Assembly: GCA_003988855.1 (NCBI GenBank)
Contig: QYAI01000072.1
Coordinates: 1 to 64,000 of the forward strand
Source: Arachnopeziza araneosa
Lineage: Eukaryota; Ascomycota; Leotiomycetes; Helotiales; Arachnopezizaceae
Reading direction: 5' to 3'
DNA length: 64,000 nucleotides
In this document: one piece after another, positions 55,720-64,000 of the stretch
Position numbering within the stretch: position 1 is the first letter of the stretch
Layout of the letters: each line of letters begins with the position of its first letter
The notes under the pieces: model-generated
Database searches by the model: none
The model's input: the letters and a program-made list of their open reading frames with translations, nothing else
Told to the model about the DNA's origin: nothing
Position numbers and translations under genes: made by a program

Positions 55720-58016
55720 TTAATATTCTGTTTTCCAAATTATAACTGTTCTGTCATAACTACCGGATGCGAGCTGACGCCCGTCAAGCGGGAAAGCAAC
55801 GAACCAAACTGAGTTTGTATGGCCTTTAAGTTCTTGTGAAAATTTGAAATTATCATATTCCCTTGTCCAGATTTGAATTCGAGTATCTTTGCCACAAAAC
55901 ACGAGTTTTCGCCCATCAGGCGAAAAGGCAATTGAGAAGACTGGGTCAGTATGGCTGATTTCTTGTACTTGTTCAAAATTGCCATTTTTATTTTCCCAAA
56001 TTCGAACTGTTGCGTCGACGCTACCAGACGCAAACTGGTTCCCATTAGGTGAAAAGGCGACTGACGAGACTGTGCGTTTATGACGGTTAAGCTCTTGCAC
56101 TTGCATAAACCTGCCTTGCTGAGCCGCCCAAATCCGAATCATCTTACCTTCACTACCGGACGCAAGTTGGGACCCATCAGGCGAAAACGCGACCGAAGAG
56201 ACATTCCCTATATGACAATTGAGTTCTTGTACTTGTTCGAATTTGCCTTGCCTAGCCGCCCAGATCAGGATTTTGCTGTCTTGGCCACCGGAAGCAAGCA
56301 TATCCCCGTCAGGCGAGAACGCAATTGACCAGACAGCACCTTTGTGACCCTTAAGTGCTTGTACCTGCTCAAACATGCCTTGCCAGGTTACTCTGCTTAT
56401 TAATACCAAGTTTTCGTCAGTATATGCGAGGTAGCGTCCATTAGGTGAGAGGGCGATATCGAAGCCCTCCCGGCCTCTAGGATTTTTGAGCTCTTGCACC
56501 TGCTCGAACCTGCTTTGCTTAATCGTCCAAATCCGAATTATGCCACGGCCACTGATAGACGCGAACCGGCGCCCATCAGGTGAAAACGCAACTGAAAAAA
56601 TCCGGTGAGCATGGTCAAGCTCTTGGGAAAATGTAAATGCTGCCGGTCTTTTGGTGATTACATTGATCGAGGAAGGGTTATTATTTGGATTGCTTGAGGG
56701 GCTCGGCGTTCCTGAAGCTACTGTTATAATTGCAGGAACAGAATTTTTTGAACTCATGCTACCAATTCCCGAAGACGGGGTGACCATTTGTGGTAGGGAT
56801 GCGCCACTCTCCTCGGATGGGATACTAGACCGAATAGTGAATGTGCGAGATTCTTCTTCTAAAGTACTCCCGTACGTAGAAGGGGGAATAAAAGGTGATA
56901 TTTTACTAGGCTTGTAGCTGGGACTTTGATTTGAGAAACGTTAATCCCCCACTTTATTGATACAAGCAAGAAACGTACCTAAGAACTGGAGGTTGTATAC
57001 CCTCAACATCCACGTTTGATAATTGGTCATTATCCTCTTCGTTGGTAGTCGCCAGCGAGGAGCTCGTTGTTGGGATTGGTAATCCTGCAGAAGGGAACTC
57101 TAGCGAGTTGAGGGAGATCGACTGGGGAGCAGGTTGATTCTCTTTCGCCCAAACCCGTTCGGAATTTGGGCTCTTCAAATCTTTTAACTCGCCCGTAAAG
57201 GCTGATAGATCCAGAACCCCGGCTCTCAAACTCTTCGAAGGTTCAGAAGATGAATCCCTGCTCTTTGAATGCCATGATAGGCTGCGCTCTTGCCACTTTG
57301 TAGGCTCCTGTTCGTGACCTCTGGATTCGTCAATGCCCCCCAAAGCGGAATCGCCCACTGTTTCGGCATAGCTTGTGAGGCTACCCAGGTACCCCTCCAA
57401 CATAAAACCTGTACTGCGCTGATTTGTATTTCGAGGCAATTGCCCCTGTAGACGAGAAATCTCAGCCAGAATTTGGGCTGTGTCTGTTTTTATCACAGAG
57501 GTACCGGAAAGAATTTCTTCAGTATTGGCTTTGATATTCCTGGTTAAAGTTCTACAAACCGAGAGATTAGCTGCTAGCTCTGCTACGAAGCTGGGGAACA
57601 CTAACAAAGTCACCATCTCTAACGCAATTTCAAGAGCCGACCGGTGTGCCGCAAGACTTGTTTACAACTTTGATACATCGCTCTGTCCCGAAGCAACCCA
57701 TTTTACAGCCTTCATTCCCTTGCCGCCTTCATGTTTCCTAAGAGTCCGTTCGATATCTATAACGACCTGCGTACAATTAGCGACTATTCCAGATATGTTT
57801 CTGGAGCGTCTGCGGGGTAGAGTCGGTGGGAGAGTCGTTGAAATCGTCTGCAAGTAGCTCAAGGATTATGCTCAGAGACTGTAGTTCTCTTGAGACGGCA
57901 TCGAGGTCGCTCCGAGCTGCGCGGACACCCTTCACGAAGCTAATCACGACGAGGGAGGTGCTGGTAATAGTAGATGCTAGTCCAATGCAAGTTGCTGTGA
58001 TAGAAAGAGGATCCAT
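55720..58016 (-). pseudogene. STAND-type N-terminal domain fused to WD40 repeats, without NACHT, frameshifted
   Basis: Three exons (58016-57606, 57551-56979, 56917-55720) with good splice sites. The N-terminus MDPLSITATCIGLASTITST with LQSLSIILELLADDF is the fungal N-terminal domain of NLR/STAND proteins. Next come GIVANCTQVVIDIERTLRKH, TLTRNIKANTEEILSGTSVI, a Ser-rich linker and about seven WD40 repeats (AFSPDGSQLASGS.., IRIWAAQQGRF, VQELNRHKRTVSSVAFSP). No nucleotide-binding module is present between them. Two lesions break it: an extra base near 57791 shifting the frame before GIVANC, and TAA at 57662-57664 after SDVSKL. The WD40 exon itself (ATG at 56787, 355 residues) is fully open. Repeats are unusually alike, each carrying FEQVQEL. 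Role would be non-self recognition. Confidence 0.75.
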
Positions 58017-59147
58017 ACTCCATCATCTCAATAGTCTATTGAGATTGAAAATATTTTCCGAGTCGTGCCTTGTCTCTTTCTGTGACGGCGGTTTTGACCC
58101 CACGCCAGTTGGCTCAGCCTTGCCAGCGATGCGATGACTAATCAAGGACCCCGCCTGGAGGTATTTTTCGTGTCCTAGATGAAGCCATGCACTAAGATGA
58201 AATTATATTGTGAGTTATCGTTTCCGCGCCTGTCAGTAGTAGCTGTGAAGTGATAATTCTGGCTAGGTAGTCTAGGATCCCTAGCTGGCGAAGAGGGACC
58301 GTTATGAGGCTGTGGTCAAAACTAAAAGATCTCCAGCAGGGTACCTTACAGCAGGGTACCTTACCTAGGTACCTACAGTACCTACTCGTACTTGAACTGA
58401 GGCGCTGCTAGTCACGTGCTGTAAAGCTATCAGTGATGGAAGTACCAGCCGCCATTATTTAACGGGCGACAGAGCAATCGAAAAGCGCAATCGTGACACG
58501 AAATTCAAAACAAATGATTCGTTCCCAAGCCCCTTTAGATTTGATCCCTCTATATAGAATTACATCTTCAAAAGCATTCGAACTTTTCACTGCTAGCGCC
58601 TAACGCTGAAATTTTGATGCTTGATCCTTTGTAAGTAGCGCCCATCGGGGCGGCTTCTTTGCCGAAATATGCTCCCTATTTTGAGAACGTATAATGAGCA
58701 AATCCATAGGTGATTTAGTCTCAAGTACCTGGCTCTGAGGACTCCGTTGTGGAGAGATTTGGAAGCCCTTCTTTGGTATTTGCCTTTGAAAAGCGTTGAT
58801 TTTAACTTTCTACGGTGTTTGAAACGCAAAAATCACCAACTGTTACTTATTATGGTGTATCTGGACACCTCAGCTCTTTCGGAAGCAACTGAGAGATAAA
58901 TAGACAGCTAAAGGTAACGGTTTGGAGAGGCAGATACACATTACTTTGATGAGAATCAGAACACAAATTTAGATCATACGAGATGTAATAAAATCTCTGA
59001 CCATCCACTGTGTTTAGATCTTTGCCAGGGGTTCTATGCAATCGGTACACCTCAATAATTCGAAATTCTTCATAGTAAATTTGGTGAATAGACCCAAACT
59101 ACCCTGTCATCCAAGTCTTCTAGCAATGAACAAATAATTGAGCAAAT
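58017..59147. other. Intergenic with GGTACC/CCTAGGTACC repeats
   Basis: No gene seen. Around 58332-58395 the word CAGCAGGGTACCTTA is present twice in tandem, followed by CCTAGGTACCTACAGTACCTACTCGTAC, so the tetramer TACC recurs at close spacing. Such TACCTAGGTA-rich patches are widespread in ascomycete intergenic DNA. Their role is unknown. Confidence 0.5.
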
Positions 59148-59519
59148 TTGCCTGCGCATAACTATATGTTCAGGGTCTCCTTCAGCTTCACTGGCCTCTG
59201 CACTGTCTGCTCTTACAGCCGCTACTACAGCAGCGATACGATCTCCGCTCTCTACGCATTCACCAACGACTGCACACTCGTCGGCTACAACCCGGGCGTA
59301 CCGCAAAACGTCGAGGCGGATATCGGATCCGGCCATCCGGGCAATCTCCACATCGTCATGAAGAGCGGCGGCACGGATCTAACGTTTAGTTTTAACGGCG
59401 TCGATTATGGACATGGCAATCCTGGACCTGTCGGTGGACCCGAGAGTGATTGCTGGGTCGTGGACCAGGTCAATGATGGGCAGTCGGATACTGCTTGTGG
59501 GAGTTTTTATCAGTGTTAA
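59148..59519 (+). CDS. Small Cys-containing protein, possibly the last exon of a secreted protein
   Basis: The frame encodes up to 123 residues. Its second half looks coding: STNDC-like start FTNDCTLVGYNPGVPQNVEA, then DIGSGHPGNLHIVMKSGGTD, PVGGPESDCWVVDQVNDGQS and the end ACGSFYQC. There are four cysteines in the C-terminal 75 residues and a compact G/P/D-rich composition. The N-terminal 30 residues contain an acceptor-like CTCTTACAG at about 59208-59216, so the real protein may begin in an unseen upstream exon with a signal peptide. No family is recognised with confidence. It may be a small secreted protein or a remnant. Confidence 0.42.
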   Translation: MPAHNYMFRVSFSFTGLCTVCSYSRYYSSDTISALYAFTNDCTLVGYNPGVPQNVEADIGSGHPGNLHIVMKSGGTDLTFSFNGVDYGHGNPGPVGGPESDCWVVDQVNDGQSDTACGSFYQC

Positions 59520-60322
59520 CTGAAGCTGAAAAGAGTGGTTGGGATTTCGAGATTGGACAAATAAGGGTTCGGGAATAACTAGGTGAAAGGGGGATACGGC
59601 GGTGGTGATTGCGATGGGGTTTTACGCGAGAGATTAAAGGGGTTAGATTTAGGGACTCGGCAACGTTGCATTTCTGCACGAATAAACACAACACGAGACA
59701 TTGAACCTTCTTTACTTCCAATAGCCAATGATTTCGCAAATGAAACTCCATTCTCCAATTCCAGCAGTCACACTCACGTCTGTGAAATCCAGCGCCGTCG
59801 CTGAGCTCCTTCCTTGCTGCAAGCGAGAATGCAACTTCCATTATTTACATGGTGCGGGTTTAATCTTTTTTTTCGTTCGGCGAGGACGGATTTAGCACGC
59901 CTCGTGGCATTAACGTCGTTAAAAGCTGGAGCTGTGTCATCTCAAGTCACGTAAATCTTGCGCTGGGTGTCTTGCGAGTCTGTGGTCCAAGTTCTCGCTT
60001 CAGCATTTCCAGGCGCGAGATTACTTCCCCGTCGGATGCGGTAGCGGTAAACATCGATAGAAGAATCTGCAACTATAGAGATCTTGTAGCCGTAATAATT
60101 TTGCTACGATTTTCCGGCCTCTACAGCTGCTCAAGAGCAAGTACAGTAAGGATGTAGTCCGACATATCCTCATCATTAACCTGATCAAAAAATCCACCGA
60201 TCAAAGATGGTAGTATATGATGTACATTCTATCTTGAAAACAAGTTATTCTATTTTACAGATGCAGCGCCTCCAACACCGAGCAAAATCGCAGCAGAAAT
60301 GCAAATGCGTCATCGTCAATCG
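59520..60322. other. Intergenic
   Basis: No gene seen. The minus-strand frame at 59470-59841 lies opposite the small Cys-containing gene and has no recognisable content. Confidence 0.4.
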
Positions 60323-61368
60323 TTATAGCCGCGAACCATCCCCTTGCAGATCGCCTTGCACCACATTCACGGTGACGTTGTTGGGGGTGGGTGTGTCGAT
60401 CCTGCGGTATGGTTCATAACCTGAGAGGCCGCCCATCGGACCTGGGTAGCCCGCCAGAGGATTTCCATAGCGGTCGAAACCGGCGTTGTAGTTGGTGCTG
60501 TTCATCTCGATGACCCTCATCCGTCGGTTCTTTCTGCAGATGGCGACGACGCCGCAGAAGGCGAGGAAGAGAATGAGGGCCGCGATACCAATGCCTATCC
60601 ATAATTTGTCTTGCTTGGTGATGTGCATTGCGAGCGACGAACTTGATGGCGAAGATGCACTGCTTGTCGTGGGGTTGGGAAGAGTGGGGTTGGTCTCAGA
60701 CGGGGCGGCTGCGGCGTCTGTTCCTGTTCCCGTCGCTGTTGCAGCTACACTTCCAGTCCCCGTTGCGGTTGCAACCGCTGCTGCTGAGGTGGCTGATGGT
60801 GTAGCTGTAGGAGCGCCGATTTGTGAAACCAATGTTGCAAGCAAGGATTTTGGAATAACCTGATCGGAAGGTTCGCAAAGCCCACCGCTTGTTCCTTGGG
60901 CCGGAACCGTTGCAATGGTTCCTGGCGGACAACAAAAGTAATCCGGCGCGCCGCCTTGAAGAAACATGTTCCAAGAGTAATCCGCACATCGAGGAAAATT
61001 TGTCACGGCTGTGAGGCAATCTGTATCTATAGAGGAGATGAGCTTCGAAGACTTGAATTAGGAAGGAGGGTCATACCAGTTGGACAGCAATAGTTGGCCC
61101 AAATAGTACCGCTGAAGAAGCATGTTTGACCGGAAGGACAACAGGACGGGTTAACATTCTTAGAAGCGCATTGTACAGGTGCTTCGGCTGGACAATCTCC
61201 CGAGTTTGTGCCAGTAAGTCCTAACGGAAACCCTCCCTGATAAGCAGCCCGTGGGGTGATTTCTTGAGCTACTTGAATTGCTGGAACAGCTAGGATCGCG
61301 CGAGGAGAGGCGAGGACAGTAGAGGAGAGCGAGAGGCAGATAGCGACGGTAGTGTATGAGGAGACCAT
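60323..61368 (-). CDS. Secreted Cys-rich type I membrane protein with Ala/Thr-rich stalk
   Basis: Two exons (61368-61077, 61020-60323) give 329 residues. A signal peptide is evident: MVSSYTTVAICLSLSSTVLA followed by SPRA. The extracellular part has many cysteines: SGDCPAEAPVQCASKNVNPS, SCCPSGQTCFFSGTIWANYC, then DCLTAVTNFPRCADYSWNMF and PDYFCCPPGTIATV. An O-glycosylation-prone stalk of Ala/Thr/Ser/Pro (about 175-235) leads to a single helix, LWIGIGIAALILFLAFCGVV, and a cytoplasmic tail starting CRKNRRMRVIEM and ending LQGDGSRL. The layout is like fungal cell-wall stress sensors or plasma-membrane proteins of the Mid2/WSC kind, but the cysteine domain is not a recognised WSC. Function is unknown. 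Confidence 0.82.
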
Positions 61369-63999
61369 GTTGACTGAGTTGATGAATGTGAAATGATGAA
61401 GAGTGAAGAGATAACCGCCAAGCTATATACTATCCCAACCTCTGAACATTTCGAGAAATCGGCTTGCGGGGCTGTGACAGCTCGATTGGGCTATGTGAGA
61501 CATTTACAATATTGATTTCCTTAGGGCTATCCAGTTACATCAAGGCTATGAAGCCATCGCCAAAGGAGGGTAAAAGCAGCCAATCACAGGTACATAAAAA
61601 CGCCATCGTTCAAGAATGGTGTGCGGCTGAGCATCTTCGCGAAAGATAAACGAGGCAGACCAGGAGCTCTGAACTCGGCAGTCCAACCCAAACCAAAAGT
61701 TGGGGCTTGTACTTTAAGCTGAAATTGAATTGAAACTCGTAGCAGATATTACAGCCCCAGACGCTCGTGGGGCATTAATCAACCCGGAATGATCACTCGG
61801 GTCGAGGTGACGCAGGTCCCTCAGCCCAAGCACCAAATATACTTTAGAATTTCTGCACTTTGGCGTCGCGTCTTCAGCACAACGTCGACGTCGCACCGTG
61901 GTTATGTCTGCTAATCCATTTCTAGCCGAGAGCTCCTGAGCTGGGTGTCTCTCGGCTGTTTTGCATAAGCCTTTGCCTTCTGATAGACATGATCTATGCA
62001 GAAGGAGTGCAGAATGATGGGAGGCGAATCGAGAAACTGTATCGAAGAAAAGTAATGATATAGGTGATGCCGTCGAAATGCGACCGAGACACCAAAGGTT
62101 CAAAAATAGAGACAATCGAAAGCAGAGACCTCATCTTTGACACCCACATTCCTCCACCACCGTTCTCGTGGTGCATGCATACAAGCCACCACAAGCCGCG
62201 AGAGCGGTTCCATGCGCGAGATAGGTTACCGCGTGGAGCAATTGGTGCACGAGGATCAGCTGAGCTTGATGAACTGGCACTGCTCGACCAAGAGAATGGG
62301 TTCCTTTGCGCCATCGACGGGACAAGTTTTGCCTTTGGCTGATACTTGGTGTCACCAAGCCATCGCACTTGGGATGGCGTCGCACGTCGCATCTTTGCGA
62401 GATACTTCACGACACCACGGCACCAACACAGCCTGACATTCACCGTGATTCTTGCGACCGAAGTTGATCGAGCTTGGAGCCAGCCATACCACTTGGTACG
62501 CTACAAACGCCTCGACTGCAGCAAGCGTCCAGGACCAAGTCCAGCGGTTTACCGTGCGCAAGCATTGACACGCTATAGTTGGCGAAAGTGGCAGTGCGAG
62601 ACGAATTCCCGCTCATCCGTTGGCAATCTAATCGTCGGAGAAAGGTCCGCTTAGCCACGCTCATGCCACCGCCTTGGAGTGGACTCTGCTCTCACTTTCG
62701 ATTTGTTGATCTGCTGCGTCGAAAGATCTTGGCGATTTGACGGAGAGAGAGAAAGGTTGAGATGGTAGTTGAAGTAAGCTTATTCTTGACGTCTCAGTTC
62801 TGCGCGTCTCGCGTACATTTGAGCACCACTGGAGCGAAAAGCCAACCATTTGCAGGACATGTAAGTATATTTCTTGAGGAATGGTTATCAAACACGCACT
62901 CTGAATTCTATAATGGAAGTGGAATAGAGCATCTACTACTTCATAACGACCCGTAATTCCACTGATGCTTCCTAAAAGCCATTAAAACTTGGATCGCCAA
63001 CCAATTGCGACATTGACACCGGGACGTGCATCTGTATCATCCATGCAATCATAGTAAAAGGAGAGAGAAATGTAATCCTTTTATTTACGAAAGAGAACAC
63101 TCAACCTATTCCTGCGGAGTTGCAAGCACGATTCGAGCTTATTTCTGGCGTTCTGTACACCTCATTAGGAACATCCCAATCTCTGCCTAACATGTCAATC
63201 GCAGCGATATTTTCTCTGATTTTTTTCTTACCAATGAAGAATGCAGGAAGACAAACCCGTCTAAAATAACGACTACCACCGGCGGTTCTCTCAGCAAGAT
63301 TCTCACGATCCAAGCGAAGAAATGAAAGACCGCGTTGGCGAAAACGACGTCGCTTCCATGCAGCACGCGCCCCTTTTCCCGCACACCGGGGAAGGCCGAG
63401 AGTAAACAAACCTTAACGAAAAAAAACCCACCACGAAAAATGCATCTTCTCAAAAAAGAGGAACCGACCCAAAAGACGCACCAACCCACCATTCCCAAAA
63501 GAGAGACTCTTGGGGGGAGATGGCAAAACTCGAACCCGCCGAGGGACGGAGCTGTAGACGACTCTGGGGTTTTTTGATGGAGGTCTGTTGGTAACCACAC
63601 CGTACGCCCCGTTGGAGCCTCAGCATTCCAGCCGTCGTGGACACTCTTCTCGTCGCGCCCCCGGAGCGGGTGAACGAGTAAATAAAAGCCATCGGCCGAT
63701 TTAAACCCACGCAGCCACCGAACACCAGGTCGGAAATCCCGTTGCAGACCGTGACGCAGCAGCTCGCCTAGGTACTCTGACAAACCGGCACACATGTCAG
63801 GCCGGATGCACGAGAGGGCGAGGGGAGCTGTCGAGGTGGGGTTTGGGGACGGGTTCGGGTTCGATTGCGGCTACCGACTGCGTTTTATGGGGATGGGAGG
63901 GCTCGCCGGGTGAGTCACTAGAGGGTGACGGCGTGAGCTGGGTGGTGACTCTTGAGATGACGGTATATACACGCTCGCGGCTTCCTTGAAGACCGAGGC
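61369..63999. other. Intergenic to window end
   Basis: About 2.6 kb. Overlapping frames between 61990 and 62660 on both strands, and a minus-strand frame at 63187-63795, show no recognisable motif. The sequence ends in GC-rich DNA with TATATAC at about 63963-63969, possibly the promoter of a gene beyond the window. Confidence 0.4.
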
Positions 64000-64000
64000 A

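Noticed and set aside
62000..62660. Overlapping frames on both strands
   Set aside because: Long by chance in GC-rich DNA; none shows a motif and they overlap each other mutually.
63515..63600. CTCGAACCC with neighbours, like the T-arm of a tRNA on the minus strand
   Set aside because: The T-stem would need three G:U pairs and no matching D-arm, anticodon arm or acceptor stem was found.
63187..63795. 202-codon minus-strand frame
   Set aside because: Contains FFVKVCLLSAFPGVR and similar runs without a domain; GC-rich, several overlapping frames, no ortholog recognised.

Overview
This window is nuclear DNA of a filamentous ascomycete (Pezizomycotina). Genes are split by short introns of about 43-115 nt with GTAAGT/GTATGT-like donors, CTAAC-type branch points and YAG acceptors. 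The families are typically fungal: HET, HeLo, 2EXR, STAND N-terminal domain, GT32, a Rom2-type RhoGEF and a type I metacaspase. A leotiomycete-like origin is my guess, not a demonstrated placement. Two unresolved bases (N) lie at 17595 and 34566. I saw no tRNA, rRNA, CRISPR array or intact transposon.

Layout. 0-2.2 kb: AT-rich DNA, a nested palindrome and a broken HET gene (-). 4.4-8.6 kb: bulb-type lectin, aquaporin and OCH1-like GT32 (all +). 10.5-13.0 kb: a 2EXR protein (+) and the mitochondrial GTPase MTG1 (-). 15.1-17.1 kb: transaldolase (+) and a small Hmp1/CsbD-like stress protein (-). 18.9-24.3 kb: Rho1 GEF of the cell-wall integrity pathway (-). 25.8-30.4 kb: Cu/Zn superoxide dismutase and Tudor-SN (+). 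31.5-35.8 kb: a repeat-containing hypothetical protein and a DHA1-type MFS transporter (+). 35.8-41.7 kb: a divergent pair, a HeLo-domain pseudokinase (-) and a Ser/Thr kinase with ankyrin repeats (+), sharing a 340-bp promoter. 42.2-43.5 kb: a decayed egghead-type GT2 gene (-). 43.8-45.3 kb: metacaspase (-). 48.0-50.3 kb: a membrane-anchored disordered protein (+). 50.6-52.9 kb: a small membrane protein and a multi-pass membrane gene with an in-frame stop (both -). 54.1-55.7 kb: a three-helix membrane protein (+) followed by a decayed copy of its own tail. 55.7-58.0 kb: a STAND-type N-terminal domain joined to WD40 repeats without a NACHT module, with two lesions (-). 59-61.4 kb: a small Cys-containing ORF (+) and a secreted/type I membrane protein (-). 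The last 2.6 kb show no convincing gene.

The most interesting part is the divergent pair. One member has a HeLo domain (the cell-death domain of HET-S, related to the four-helix bundle of MLKL) fused to a kinase fold that lacks both catalytic aspartates. The other is a kinase with intact catalytic residues and C-terminal ankyrin repeats. This resembles the RIPK/MLKL necroptosis pair of animals and could be a fungal kinase-plus-executioner cell-death module. A metacaspase lies 2 kb away, and HET and NLR-like gene remains are in the same window. The functional coupling is inference.

Several accessory genes are broken by single nonsense changes that fit C:G to T:A transitions (HET, GT2, multi-pass membrane gene, STAND-WD40). 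The housekeeping genes are intact, so the window mixes a conserved core with decaying accessory loci.
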